Assembly: GCA_958510825.1 (NCBI GenBank) | Contig: OY294044.1 | Span: forward strand, 40,894,791 to 40,958,790 | Length of the DNA: 64,000 nucleotides | Reading direction: 5' to 3' | Source of the DNA: Brachypterus glaber | Taxonomy: Eukaryota > Arthropoda > Insecta > Coleoptera > Kateretidae | Program-made: the position numbers and the translations under genes | The notes under the pieces: generated by a model | Databases searched by the model: none | The model's input: the letters and a program-made list of their open reading frames with translations, nothing else | Told to the model about the DNA's origin: nothing | Shown: piece by piece, positions 36,008-57,593 of the stretch | Layout: each line of letters begins with the position of its first letter | Numbering within the stretch: the first letter of the stretch is position 1

Positions 36008-36863
36008 GAACTTTTTCTCCCAAGCAAGTCACGTGACTATATGTTTTCCACTTTGCCGTTCATAATCTTGCGAGAAAATGTTCACTATAGATTTCTATTT
36101 TATTTTATAGTGAATGAATTAAAATTGTGTGAAAGGATCACACAGGTCAACAGTGATTTTCTCCTTTGAAAACTAATTATTGATTTTCGTAGGTATAGTA
36201 GTACTGATTATCAGAAAAATATAGAAAAAGTTCCATCACATCAGTTTTCCGAGAAATATAATTTTTAAGTTTTTCGAGTTATAGTATACACTGTTCTCGG
36301 GAACATAACTTTAGTCCAACTTTCTAATAACCCAGTTTTTTTTTCATATCTTATTTACGTATGTCCAAATGCTCATTTTAAGCCCAAAATTAAAATAATA
36401 TACTTGGCTTGTTACGTCTGTGGCAGAGGATTAGGCCTTTTTGGTACTATATAGGTTATTTTTTTGATACAGCCCCACAAAAAAATACAAAATAATTCAA
36501 ATTCAACTTTGGTCGCTAAATCCGAAATCTGCTCGCAAAGTTATTACCTATTACGAAAGGATTTCAAGTAAATTGGGTGAAAAAAAGCATAAAATAGAAA
36601 ATTTTGCCTGTTTATCTCAACAACAAAATGTTATAGAAGAAGAACAAAAAATCGGTTATATAGAATTTTAAATGCAGAATCCAAATCTGATCAAAAATTT
36701 GCAAAATTAGAACCTTATTTATTTATCCCTTTATTTTTTGGTGGATAATTTTTTGACGGACAATCCTTCCTAGTTAGTTTATACGTGAAAGTAAGTGTTA
36801 TTACTTGATAATAAATAATAATTATTCTAGGAAATAAAATTAAATGGATTAATCGATTAGATT
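36008..36863. other. Intergenic, nothing recognised
   Basis: AT-rich DNA between the Chapaev-like and the hAT-like element, without supported features. Confidence 0.4.
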
Positions 36864-38365
36864 TAGGGATTGCAATCCCGCACGAGTTCCTAAATCCTGC
36901 GGGATTTTTAAGGGATTGACTTCAATTCCGAGGGATCCCGCGGAATCCCACATGCGGGGTTGTGGTTTTTTATTTACCCATATATTTTGTTTTTGTTTTA
37001 CGTTTTACATTTTTTTTTATATTTTATAATTTATAGATATGCAGCTATCATAGGTGTCTTTAACAAACTATTTTATTATAAAAACAATAGTAACTATTAA
37101 AAAATATATTATACAATATACTTTTTATAAAAAGCAAATTAAATTAAAATCGTAAAACAAAACAAAATTTAAATCTCACATAATATGTTGGTATAATATT
37201 ACTTATTACTTTATTGCATTTATAATATTCTTCACTCATGCTGTATGTGTGTGAAAAACATGAATGTAACGTTAAGTATTGCTGCTAGTGAAAGTATTCT
37301 CTCAATACTCGTTCTTAATAATTTCAACTTTCCCAAAGTACTCTCTCGATACTCGCCCAATAATTTTGACTTCCCCAAAATATTATCGTTTGTTCTTCCT
37401 TTTTCTTAGAAATAATTATAAACAATTCATTTTAATTAACTGCGAAAAAACGTACAAAAGCAATTAATGCGCAATAAAACGCACCTTACCCAATGCGCAA
37501 TAAAACACACCTTACCCAATGCGCAATAAAACGCACCTTACCCAATCGGCAAACATAACCTAATTCATGTCACTGAAAATGTATATTTTTTAATTTGTAA
37601 CCCAATTTATTAATTGTGTAATGTCCTTTGTGTTATTTATGACTAGAATGTTAAAGATGTCCCATTATATGTATTTAAGGTAATATTTTTTCTACACGAC
37701 AAACAATCTGTAATACGTATTTTATTTTTAGTCCGTAGATGCTATCTCTATTATAGCGAAACCGCGGTCACACTAATTGTTTTTAACAATAAAATTAACG
37801 TGAAGTTGATTATAAGCTTTTTAATTATTTTATAATGAACCACTTCACTATAAGAAGTTCAGACGTTTAGAACCATAAATGAATGTTCAAACTGGATATT
37901 ACTTTATTGTTATTTTTTAGTTGGGACCATGAACAAATTTTTCGACCCCTTCCCCCCTAACGTAAGATTTTTTAAATTCTCATGTCCTTTTTACTAAAAC
38001 TAAAATTTTTATAAAAATCTAAAGTAATTTGAGCATGATTCTATTATACTAAAACACTTTTTTTTTGAAAGTGGGCCCTCAAAAAGCAAAAGGCATTACT
38101 ACTAGGATCTCCCAGCCAAGTTCTTAATTTTTTTGTTCATAGGCCATCATTTTTATTTTTCATACTTGTTTGTGCTGTGTGGTAGGTAGTAACAGGCAGT
38201 ATTTTCACGAGTCTTGAAAAAGTACGTCGTATTTATTTTTCATCCGTAGTCAATCCCGCAAATCCCGCAGGATCCCGCATGCCAATCCCGCACTTTTGCG
38301 GATTGAAAAAATGGCGCGGGATCCCGCTGGATTTCGGATCCCACTTTGCGGGATTGAAATTCCTA
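36864..38365. mobile_element. Non-autonomous hAT element
   Basis: Left end TAGGGATTGCAATCCCGC and right end, inverted, TAGGAATTTCAATCCCGC fit hAT termini. The flanks ATTAGATT (36856-36863) and ATTAGAAT (38366-38373) are an 8-bp duplication with one change, the size made by hAT. Both subterminal regions repeat TCCCGCGGGAT-type motifs. No hAT transposase is present in the 1.5 kb. Three tandem copies of a 28-bp unit (AATGCGCAATAAAACGCACC...) lie at 37467-37545. Confidence 0.83.
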
Positions 38366-38406
38366 ATTAGAATAAATTAGACATATTAAAACCGTATTAG
38401 AAAAAT

Positions 38407-39215
38407 AACACAGGTCTACAAAAAAAAATCCTCTGTCCTAAGGTTCAAACCCATCATTTCCTATGTTTTTTAATGCGCTGAAACCGATTTCGCCATAAAA
38501 AAAAAATATTCATCTCGTAGTTTGCGTTCAAAATGGCGATCCAATATGGCGAATAGGATTTTTTAAAGTTGCTCGGATTTGCTTAAAACTTAGTACTCGG
38601 GGGTTTTTTGGGGTCGCTGATTACGAATCTGGTTCTATTTTTCCAAAATTCAACATGGCGGATCCAATATGGCGGATTATATTTTTTAAATTTGTTCGGG
38701 TTTGCTTGAAACTTGGTACTCAGGGGTTTTTGGGGTCGCTGATTACGAATCTGGTGCCAGTTTTCCAAAATTCAAAATGGCGGATCCAATATGGCGGATT
38801 ATATTTTTCAAGCAAATTATATATTTCAAGCAAATCCGAACAACTTAAAAAAATATTATTGCATCCGCCATTTAGAATTTTAGAAAACTGGCACCAGATT
38901 CGTAATCAACGACCCTAAAAACCCCCGAGTATTAAGTTTCAAAAAAATCCGAACAACTTTAAAAAATATAATCCGCCATATTGGATTCGCCATTTTGAAT
39001 TTTGGAAAACTGTCACCAGATTCGTAATCAGTGACCCCAAAAACTCCCGAGTACTAAGTTTCAAGCAAATCCGAGCAACTTTAAAAAATCTTATCCGCCA
39101 TATTGGATCCGCCATTTTGACCGCAAACTACGAAATCGGTTTCAGCGCATCAAAAAACATAGGAAATGATGGGTTTGAACTTTAGGACAGAGGATTTTTT
39201 TTGTAGACTTGTGTA
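38407..39215. repeat. Palindrome with tandem sub-repeats in each arm
   Basis: The ends (acacaggtctacaaaaaaaa and ttttttgtagacttgtgt) and the inner blocks are inverse copies. Each arm has two to three copies of a 130-140-bp block (aaaatggcggatccaatatg, then ggtcgctgattacgaatctg). The centre is near 38815. Overlapping frames on both strands are by-products of the symmetry. Confidence 0.75.
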
Positions 39216-40195
39216 ATTATTTAAATATTGAACAATTGACCTGTCCAACTAAATTTCAAATATTCGATTTTACTTTTTATATATTTTTTATTTGGTGATT
39301 TATGACTTCACCCTGTTACGTCTAAAGCTTTATACCGTGAAGCTTAGCATATCTCGACATTGCTAGACATTTCGATTTAAAGCCTGTTTTGTTTAACCCT
39401 TGGTCGGTCGCATAGCGGCATTTTATGCCGAATAAAAAAAATATGCAGCATTTTTACTAAAATATAAAATTATTCTAAAAATGTGAAAAACAATTAAAAA
39501 TATTAAATTTTTAACCCGATAATTCTCGCGCCTAAAAAGTAGCGTTAGCGCTCGCACTCGGTCGTCTTGGCCAATTTTGGAAAATGTAATCCTCTCTAAG
39601 ATATAATTATTTCTTTTGTTCTGTTAATTTATTACAATAATATACACTAACAAAAAGTTATTCTAGCACAAGAAAATACATAAAATATTAAATTATTCTA
39701 AAAATGTGAAAAAATATTAAATTCTTGAAAAAAAAACATTATCCAATTATTAAATTAAACAAAACAAAGAAGAAAATTATAAAAAATTACAAATCAAAAA
39801 ATATAAAAGAATTACTATTCATCTTGCAAGTAAATTTATCACCTAAGTAGCATGTAACACTAGTCCTGTTATTCTTATTATATGTAAAGAAAAAATATAG
39901 CAATGTACAAAAGAAGGATTACAACATACAATACTTATCCTGTAAATTACAGGCTACTTAAGTTACTTCATCCTTATATTTATTTTTAGTTATTGACGGT
40001 TTTCACAATTAATTTTTGCTTAAGGTAGGTACTTTTTATACTATCCCTAAGAATAAAAAATAAATAATTATTTATGTTTAGAAATATAAAACAAAATTTA
40101 AAAGAATATAAATTCTATTTTAGCGAGTACGGAAACTTCCAGGACCAAATGTTTATAAAAAATAATGTACTAAATTAAAATTTTTATATCCCTTA

Positions 40196-40374
40196 GGGAA
40201 CGTTCAAGTATTACGTAACGCAAAATATACCAAAATTCATACACTTCATACCGCGGTTCTCGCGTTATTCAAGGCAAAATATGAAATCTCTATAATCTAT
40301 AATAACGCGAGAACCGGGCTATGACGTGTATGAATTTTGGTACAATTTGTGTAACGTAATACTTGAACGTTCCC
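40196..40374. mobile_element. Palindromic MITE (GGGAACGTTCAAGTATTAC), copy 2
   Basis: Inverted ends GGGAACGTTCAAGTATTACG and CGTAATACTTGAACGTTCCC enclose near-symmetric arms. TTA flanks both sides (40193-40195 and 40375-40377), a 3-bp target duplication like that of PIF/Harbinger elements. Copy 1 is at 30407. Confidence 0.75.
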
Positions 40375-40439
40375 TTACCCCATAGATAAAATAATGTATT
40401 GTCTCTGAAGACCAAATAAATAATAATATATATTAAAAA

Positions 40440-41352
40440 TGAAATTTGAGCTAAAATAAATTTTACTTTTAAACACGATCGATCGCAAACGACAAGATGG
40501 GCCGCAGTTTAGAAATTGTCACGGTTGTCGCAAGCCTCAAAAAAATATTTTCCATACGTCATATGATCTGTACTATAATAGTCGTTTGAGAACACCTAAA
40601 CGGGCAATACAAGGGTAAAAAGTCAAGTTTTTCGATTGACTGGGTTTTTAGAAGCCGAGGGCCGACCGGTCGGGCCGTCTAAACCTACGAAATCGAAATT
40701 TAATTTTTTGCCCGTGTATTATACAATATTTTTTATTCGATTGTTACTAATTATAAAAAATTATTGCAAAAAGTATTTCTTTTTAGTGTCTTATTACTTA
40801 TTTAGTTATCCATGACAAATTGCTATCCAATCAAATAGCTAAAAGAACAATTGAATCATTTCTTTTGCGTGCGGTTTCGTTTTCAAATTAAAAAAAGCTA
40901 TAGCTTGGTGATTAATTTCTGTAAAAATGTCTGTTATAAAAATAGTAATACTTCTGAACCGTTCTATGAATATTTTAAATATTGAAATTGATTTTACAAT
41001 TGAAATTTTCTGTTTTTAATTTATTTTAATGGATGAATACAGATTAATCAGTTAACATATATTTTGAGCTTATGTTAGAAGAAATTTTTATTTTGTATGA
41101 AATTATAATAACTGTATCTGGTCAAAAAAAACAGTTAGTTTAAGACCAAAAGTGACCAAAAGGTGTTATTTCTTTATAAATATTACAGTAAAGGTAAAGC
41201 ATTTTCTTTTAAAAAGCTTAAAAATAAAAAAGTTTTAGTTAGCGGGCGAAAAAAACTTTTTGGCCCTAGGGTCATAAAGTTCAACTTTTCGCCCGTAAAA
41301 CATGAACAAAAAGTGTCTCTTTTAGAATCAATCGAATAAAAAACTTTTTAAA
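40440..41352. other. Repeat-derived sequence resembling nested element at 15.6 kb
   Basis: The part at 40950-41170 resembles 15640-15840: a gatattgattttacaatgga-like stretch and then ctgtatctggtcaaaaa. CGGGC(A/G)A-type motifs at 40598 and, inverted, at 41300, plus TTTTTATTCGATTG and its inverse, hint at a two-ended element. No coding sequence seen. Confidence 0.4.
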
Positions 41353-41810
41353 TTATATACACGGTGTTTGCAGTCTTATAGCATATATTAAAGGAGATGA
41401 TTCTACATTACAAAATATGAAATAGCAGCATACGAACCCTTAGAGAGTTACGACCCTTTAAAATTGTACTAAAAATAAGGTTTTTAATTCATAACTCTGG
41501 TATCCTTTAAGATAAAGCGACGATGTTTTGCATGTATTAATAAGGGCAATTAGTTTATATTTTTTTTTTCTATCCAAAGGCTTACCTAGACGGACAAAAT
41601 ATGTGCAGCTTAACACATTTCTGCCCCAAACGTTTTTATATATATTTTTTTGGATTTTGAGTAAACAAAATATAGATTTATTGAGTAAAAATAAATAAAA
41701 AATGTTGTATAGTGTAACACTGTAGAAGCAAACCTTTTTTAAGAAAAAAAACTGCAATTATTAGGAAGTAAAATTTTGTGACACCAAAAATGTACTATTT
41801 AACATGTTAA
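41353..41810 (-). repeat. Family A copy, left half (split)
   Basis: It begins with TATACACGGTGTTTGCAGTC and continues into sequence that is the inverse of 1190-1290. Its match to the reference copy runs to the TTAA at 41807-41810, after which foreign sequence starts. The remainder of the same repeat resumes at 53651. Confidence 0.65.
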
Positions 41811-41817
41811 GCGCCGT

Positions 41818-41880
41818 GAGCACCATATATGGTGCTCAGTTAATTTGCCAAAATAGATCTGAGCACCATATTTGGTGCTC
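41818..41880. repeat. Two 20-bp palindromes
   Basis: GAGCACCATATATGGTGCTC (41818-41837) is a perfect palindrome, and GAGCACCATATTTGGTGCTC (41861-41880) is nearly perfect. They lie within 70 bp of the left TTAA, where transposase-binding sites are expected. Confidence 0.8.
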
Positions 41881-42001
41881 AGACAGAAGAGTTTAAATAT
41901 TTGCATAATAAATCAAAATACTTAGATAGTGGCAAAAAAAGCATTTGTTTAGCATTCTAAAACCTAAAGGATTAAAAAAAGGGCCTTAGCCGATACGTTT
42001 A

Positions 42002-51850
<9,849 letters not shown>

Positions 51851-52042
51851 TTAAAAAAAAATCTAAAAAAAAAATTAATTTTTTGTAAAACAAAATAAGA
51901 AAAATTTGAAGAGGTATAGGTCTTTAGTCTAGAGGGTACCTAATATTTCTTGTTTTTTTTTTAATTGTATATTTGGCGATGGCGACAGTGCTAATATTTT
52001 ATTGTTTAAATAAAAACCTTATAACTATGTAATATTTTAATT

Positions 52043-52243
52043 TTACTTAATACAACTCTTATGACTTTGAAAGAAGCACGATACACAAAAGTATTTACTA
52101 CATTTTGGACATTTGTAACTTGTCTTTGGTTTATTTTTTTGGGCGTAAATGCGATCATGTCTTCTTCTAAGATGATAGTAACATTTACTACAACGGCTTC
52201 TTTTATTCACACTTTTTTTTATTTTTTTATTTTTTTTAATTGA
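52043..52243 (-). pseudogene. piggyBac-type transposase C-terminal zinc-binding domain
   Basis: On the minus strand the frame reads a Lys-rich stretch, KRSRCSKCYYHLRRRHDRIY, then KPKTSYKCPKC, SKYFCVSCFFQSH, KSCIK and stop at 52043. The spacing of Cys pairs followed by CF-x-x-x-H matches the cysteine-rich C-terminal domain of piggyBac-type transposases, which binds the element's ends. The DDE catalytic domain is absent; a CTGT-linked module lies where it would be. Recognition is from pattern, not from a search. Confidence 0.5.
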
Positions 52244-52299
52244 TCTTTATAATAAAAGTATTTTTTCCTAAAAAAAATAATATGAATTTTCTTTTAGCA

Positions 52300-52490
52300 T
52301 TTTTCGATTTTTTTTAAGTTTAACCGCCATAACTTTTTTGTTTTTGGGGGGACTACTTTCAAAAACAATAGGGATCTTCCCCTCATAGAATTTGTTTTTT
52401 CCTGAAAATTTCAATACAATATTCGTTCTTGAGTTATCATGTCTATAAAAATTGTGACATCGGATAGACGGACGGACGGACAGACATTTG
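52300..52490 (-). repeat. CTGT-linked module, inverted copy
   Basis: Minus strand: tgtctgtccgtccgtccgtc, then agacatgataactcaagaac, then tgaaattttcagg. Same order as the modules at 23120 and 51745, in the opposite direction and with a short, mixed CTGT/CCGT run. Confidence 0.5.
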
Positions 52491-52835
52491 AAAAAAAAAA
52501 ACAAAAGTTGCTTGTTTTTTCATGAAACAAATTTGTATCCAACAATTTGTTGTCTAGGACGATTTTTGATTTTTTTTTGAAAATTTGAAACTACCGTATA
52601 ATATTATTCTAGCGCTGGCGCTGTGAATAATATAATAATAGTATAATATACAATGAAGAAAAAATATGTAAAACTTGTTGTTTTGATTTTTCTCTGACAG
52701 CCGGTCTCGGTAAAATTAATTACAATCGAATGTTTTACGATATCCTAATTTAAAAAATATATCGACTAAATAAAATAATAAAATAAATGAACTAAATAAA
52801 CTATTATTCTGACAAAGTTATAGATAAGTACATAC

Positions 52836-52953
52836 CTTTCGAATATTTAGTATCTATATAAAAAACAGAATCACTCGTACTGGGAATATATTCGTCAGAA
52901 TCAGTTGGCGAAAATGGATCTTCATCTGATGATAAGTTTATATTAGAATCCAT
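52836..52953 (-). pseudogene. Putative first coding exon of piggyBac-like transposase
   Basis: The frame starts at an ATG (52953) with MDSNINLSSDEDPFSPTDSD, then EYIPSTSDSVFYIDTKYSK, and ends at a consensus donor, AAAG/GTATGT. Acidic Ser/Asp-rich N-termini are usual in piggyBac-type transposases. It lies about 700 bp inside the right TTAA and points toward the C-terminal scrap at 52.0-52.2 kb. No second exon with a DDE domain is present, so the gene has lost its core. Confidence 0.4.
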
Positions 52954-53654
52954 GGTTTTCACAGCAAATGTATTTTTGAATGAAATAAGTAGTAGTCGGC
53001 GAATTTCCAGTACTCGCACAGGCGCCGCGTCGACTCTAGCGTTGACGCGAGGTTTTAAACATTTACATTTTTATTTCTTTTTATCTTGATTTTTTTTTAA
53101 TGATTCTATTTAAATGAGTAAGGTGGGAAAAAAGTTATCGATAAATAAAAATCAAAATCTTTCGTATTCTTAAAAGATAAAAATCGAATGTCGTTTTTTT
53201 CTTTGAAAAACACCGATATATATATACGTATTTATAGTTAATATATATAGTCAATATTGTTGTGTGTAACAAATTAGTCGTCAAATGTTTCGATTTAGTG
53301 ACCTTTATAAAAATTTCCCTCATAATTCGGCAAAATTAGTACGTAAACCTATGTTTCTGTGTTTATTTCCAAGGTTGAGGAGTCATAACTGAGTTTACGC
53401 CGACTACTGGAAATAAGGAAACAAAAACAAAGGTTTTTATTGAGTTTTTTTATTTTAATTTTAATTTAATATACATGGACGTGCCTTAGTTGCTCTGAGC
53501 ATCTTTAATGGTGCCCACCCATTTAAACCCTTAAACATATTTTTTTTTTGTAAAATTATTTTAGAACAAATTTTTGGCCTATTTCCACTAAATTACACGA
53601 AAAAAAATCAGGTGGCCCAGTGGACCCTTACTCATTTCTGGCATGGGCGCTTAA

Positions 53655-53918
53655 AGTGTTAAAATGCAATTACTCCTTTAATATTAAAAGGTGCTTCGGT
53701 GAAAAATACTTTTTTGCTTAGTTTTAAACGAAGAATCGCCCTGCAGCATTAAAACTTTATTTGGTACCTTTTTTGTTCCCCATTAAACATGTCCATATTC
53801 AAAGGGTCGTAGCTTCCTTAGGCCTTATTTCCTGACATGTTTCTTTTTTATTTTGTTTAATGTAGAATCATCCCATTTTATATATGTGCCATAAGACTGC
53901 AAATACCGTGTATAAATA
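53655..53918 (-). repeat. Family A copy, right half (split)
   Basis: It resumes the match to the reference copy just after TTAA (ttaaaatgcaattactccttt, cttcggtgaaaaa) and ends at accgtgtata, the inverse of TATACACGGT. Together with 41353-41810 it makes one repeat interrupted by the inner element. Confidence 0.65.
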
Positions 53919-53966
53919 CGTAAAAATGCGGCATAAAATGCCGCGACGCGCCCGGCGGAGGGTTAA

Positions 53967-54750
53967 ATTCCCAAACCCATTTCATGATTATATCGCCCAT
54001 TCCAAACTGCAATAAAAAGGGAGGGCTGGCGATAATTTTAAAATATGCCATATTGTTTTATTTATTGTTTCAGTATAAATTCAAGGCAACATTTGGGTTT
54101 ACAATATAGCCAAAAACGGAATCAAATGAAAAGGCAAACGCCGATCACCGTCTCTGAGAACAAGAAACCTTTATCGCTAACTGATTGTTGAATAAAAAGC
54201 CTAATTAATAACCTTGAAAAGCAATATTTCATACAACTAAAATTGATAAAAAATTGTAGCCAAACAAATAAAAACGGTGGTGAGGAGACAGTTGTAGTGA
54301 CTTATCATTCAAATTTATGCGCCATAACTCTGACAGCAATAGACATCCGATCACGTGGCAACAAGTTCCGGATTTGGACGAATGGAAACGCGACAGGTAG
54401 TGACGCAGTATCAAGCATTTTGAAATATACCGAATATTGTAGATGATACCGCGCCGATTCTGCAGGGCTGAGGGGTTGAGTCACGGATTTGGCTGATTAT
54501 TTTTTTATGTATAGCCCATCCAGGTTAGAGAAAAACCTCTACGGGATTGTTTTCAAAAACGCCCCGTTTCGAAAATATGATTTTTTAAATTTTTTTTAAA
54601 TTTTTTAAATTTCTCGAAAATGTGATATTGACGTGCAATAACTCAAAAACTATTTAACCTAGAGAACTCCGGTTTTCGCCAATAAAAAAGCCATATTTTT
54701 TCTATCAAATTTTATCAAATTACTTTTAACAGTTTTTTCATGATGGCGGC
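53967..54750. other. Intergenic, nothing recognised
   Basis: Two overlapping open frames on opposite strands at 54229-54446 have no recognisable features. A small run of T/A at 54578-54608 is the only repeat. Confidence 0.4.
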
Positions 54751-55092
54751 GAATACCTGAACAGGGCTTTTCCGTGCCTATTTGCCTCCCGGCAATATGT
54801 TCAGAAAACCTGAACAGGCATTATTTAAAATATACATATTTGTATAAAAAAGAAGAAGTTGGTTACAAGGAACAGCAATAATAAAACATAAAACATAGTC
54901 AATGCTAAATCGTGCAGATTAATAGAACACTTAAGTTCTAAATTGAATATAAACCAAATTCTTTTAATTTAATTCTTTTAATACCTTTGACTCACTTTGA
55001 AGTTAAGTCTATCTACAAACCTCTGAGGCTGGGGGTTGAGTGAGTCACAGTTAGAGTCCAGCTCCCAAGCTGCCTCTAGCTGCTTCTAAACA
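54751..55092 (+). repeat. Left LTR
   Basis: Shorter than the right LTR because the 5' part up to the first cctgaacagg differs; ends in CA just before the primer-binding site. Confidence 0.6.
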
Positions 55093-55107
55093 TGGTCCTT
55101 CGAGTCA
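55093..55107 (+). promoter_or_regulatory. Primer-binding site
   Basis: TGGTCCTTCGAGTCA directly abuts the left LTR; TGG matches the CCA end of a tRNA and the rest looks like a tRNA acceptor/T-arm complement. Confidence 0.6.
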
Positions 55108-55539
55108 ACTTTGAGCCTTTGAGCTTTTGTAGGAAAGATTGGTTGTAGTTGAGTGATCCTGTGGGACATCACTTAAGGATGATTCCACACTAAGTTTTAA
55201 AATAGAGAATATAAAAAATAATACTGTCACGATGAGTGGCACAAAAACACATTTTCTGTAAAACACAATTCAAACACAAAAAGGCACAAAACCTGTGTCG
55301 CGAAAAAATACAATTAAATAATAATAATTAAATAAGTTAATTCTAATTATTAAAATAACAAAGTAATTAACAAGGTGTATGTGCTTGCTCTGCAATATTT
55401 TTTTGCTAAATTGCACAAGTTAAAGAAAAAATCTATTTGTAACAAAAGAAGAGTTATAATCTGTTGTTTAAAGGACAACAGATATTTGGCTCCAGGATTT
55501 CAAAGGCGGTTCCATTAGTCCAAAAGCTATAGATGGTGC

Positions 55540-56160
55540 ATCACTCCAGGTCGAGAGGGCGTTCAAATTCAGCTCCAGATGTCCAAAGAGGGTGTCACTG
55601 CGTAGAAGCTATGGATGGGTGGATCAGTCCAGAGTTTAGAGGGCATATAAACAACTACTCCATAGGCCTTACAATCCTATGTTAAGCTCAGCTCCAGAAG
55701 TCCAGAGAGGATCTGTATTCCACAGAGGCAAAGGTCCAGGGATCCAGGTCACTCCAGAATCGCGAGGGCACCAATAAATAAACTCCTAAAGGCCGTTCTG
55801 CATCCAAAGAGGTCCAGGACATCAAAGGCACTACACAGTTCAGAGGGCATATAAACAACTACTCCATAGGCCTTACAATGCTATGTTAAGCTCAGCTCCT
55901 GAAGTCCAGAGGGGATCTGCATTCCACAGAGGCAAAAGTCCAGGGATCCAGGTCACTCCAGAGTCGCGAGGGCAACAATAAATAGACTCCCAGAGGCCGT
56001 TCTGCACCCAAAGGGGTCCAGGACATCAAAGGAACTACACAGCTCCAGAAGTCCAGAGAGGATCTGCATTCCACAAAGGCACAAGTCCAGGAATCCAGGC
56101 GACTCCAGAGTCGAAAGGGCATCCAGAAAACTACTCCATGGGCCTTACAACCCTATGGTG
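55540..56160. repeat. ~210-bp tandem repeats inside the LTR element
   Basis: About three units, starting near 55629, 55841 and 56041, share catataaacaactactccat, ggccttacaa, gaagtccagag and ggatccaggtcactcc. The unit is CAG/TCCAG-rich and higher in GC than its surroundings. The minus-strand frame at 55892-56122 lies inside it and is not a gene. Confidence 0.75.
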
Positions 56161-56329
56161 AGAGTATGACAACAACCAACATCCAATTAATAAGAAGATG
56201 ACAAAGCCACAAAAGAAGAGTCATCATCAAGAGGCCATCCACATCGTCGACCTCGGCAAGATGTTCAGGAAATCTGAACAGAAAAAAAAACCAAAACCAA
56301 CTATACCGCTATTCCACGAGGGGCAGTAT

Positions 56330-56749
56330 TGTCCTGAATACCACAACACATATCTTGTCCATTTGTCTCCCGGCAATATGTTCAGAAAACCTGAACAGGC
56401 ATTTTCCGTGCCTATTTGCCTCCCGGCAATATGTTCAGAAAATCTGAACAGGCATTATTTAAAATATACATATTTGTATAAAAAAGAAGAAGTTGGTTAC
56501 AAGGAACAGCAATATTAAAACATAAAACATAGTCAATGCTAAATTGTGCAGATTAATAAAAGACTTAAGTTCTAAATTGTATATAAACCAAATTCTAATC
56601 AAATAAAATATCATTCACCTATGATTATTCTTTCTTTTAACATCTTTGACTCACTTTGAAGTTAAGTCTATCTACAAACCTGAGGCTGGGGGTTGAGTGA
56701 GTCACAGTTAGAGTCCAGCTCCCAAGCTGCCTTCAGCTGCTTTTAAACA
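56330..56749 (+). repeat. Right LTR
   Basis: Begins near TGTCCTGAATACC after a G-rich tract and ends in AAACA. It contains two copies of a 68-bp block (cccggcaatatgttcagaaa...) where the left LTR has one. Confidence 0.6.
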
Positions 56750-57154
56750 AGGGGTAAGGAATCTTTGAACGCTTATAGTTTTCACGCTTAATCAATAATA
56801 TGTTAGCGTCAGCATAATTTTAAACACATGTTTATAGCGAGAAATAGGGCCGGATTCAGGGGCGTGCGGATTACCCGGGGCCCGGGCTCGAGGGGGGGCC
56901 GGCGTCAAATGTTTACAATAAACATTTTATTTATGTATACTCCCCAAAAGAAAGGCGTGAGAACGAACAAATATGCAGAGCTTTTTCCAAGTTGACTATA
57001 GACCCTCAAATTCGTAAAAAATTTCTTAAACGTAACACTAAAAATAATATATAAAATGAAAGAATTTATATTTAAATGACATATAAAAATCTAACTTTCA
57101 AAGTAATGTCATTTAAAAAAAAAAGAAAAAAATAATAAAATAATATGTAGTAAG
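56750..57154. other. Intergenic with a GC-rich patch
   Basis: The patch at 56849-56907 (ggccggattcaggggcgtgc, then acccggggcccgggctc) stands out from AT-rich DNA. It recalls consensus pieces of dispersed insect repeats but is not assignable. Confidence 0.4.
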
Positions 57155-57350
57155 TCGAACCTGTGGCGCAGTGGAAACGGAGTGATGCTCTCAAAAATTA
57201 CTACGGGTTCGAATTCAGCCAGAAGCATATAAGCATTTAATTTTTTTATGTTTTCAGCACACAAACGTGCGTAAGAAAAATATAGTCTAATTAAGTCTTA
57301 GAGTAAATAGCTTTATTTTTTTTGTGCGCCTGTGTAATAATTATCTTAAT
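57155..57350 (+). mobile_element. tRNA-derived SINE (pol III promoter)
   Basis: TGGCGCAGTGG (57164-57174) fits the A box and GGTTCGAATTC (57206-57216) the B box of a tRNA gene, 31 bp apart. The sequence around them does not fold into a tRNA acceptor stem, so this is a tRNA-derived SINE head, not a tRNA gene. The body and 3' end are not clearly bounded. Confidence 0.6.
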
Positions 57351-57593
57351 TACGTATTTATGAAATATTATTTTTTTTAATTAGTAACTATAATACTAGA
57401 AGTAATAGCAATAAAACTATCTTAAAATTTATATGTGGACCCCGGAGGTAAACGACACTATGTCACAAAAACGTAAATTTTCAGGAGAGCAATTTTTCGA
57501 TTTTGTTTTACATTTAAATGCATGTACATGGACATGGTTTAGTTTTCCATTGTATTATTTCCGTTATTTATAGTAATTGGATATACAGGGTTA

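Larger units (their letters stand above)
54751..56749 (+). mobile_element. Non-autonomous LTR retrotransposon
   Basis: Long direct repeats (54751-55092 and 56330-56749) share cctatttgcctcccggcaat, tatgttcagaaaacctgaac and the right-hand sequence tcacagttagagtccagctc. The left repeat ends in AAACA and is followed at once by TGGTCCTTCGAGTCA, a good tRNA-primer binding site. A G-rich tract (cgaggggcag) stands just before the right repeat, as a polypurine tract would. The 1.2-kb interior has no gag or pol but is made of tandem repeats. No target duplication is obvious. PBS type recalls BEL/Pao elements, but this is inference. Confidence 0.68.

Noticed and set aside
54229..54446. Overlapping frames on both strands
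   Set aside because: Short, no motif, and neither shows better composition than the other.
55892..56122. Minus-strand frame with Trp/Leu/Ser repeats
   Set aside because: It falls inside the 210-bp tandem repeats of the LTR element.
57155..57225. tRNA gene
   Set aside because: A and B boxes are present but the 5' and 3' parts cannot form an acceptor stem; a SINE head is the better reading.
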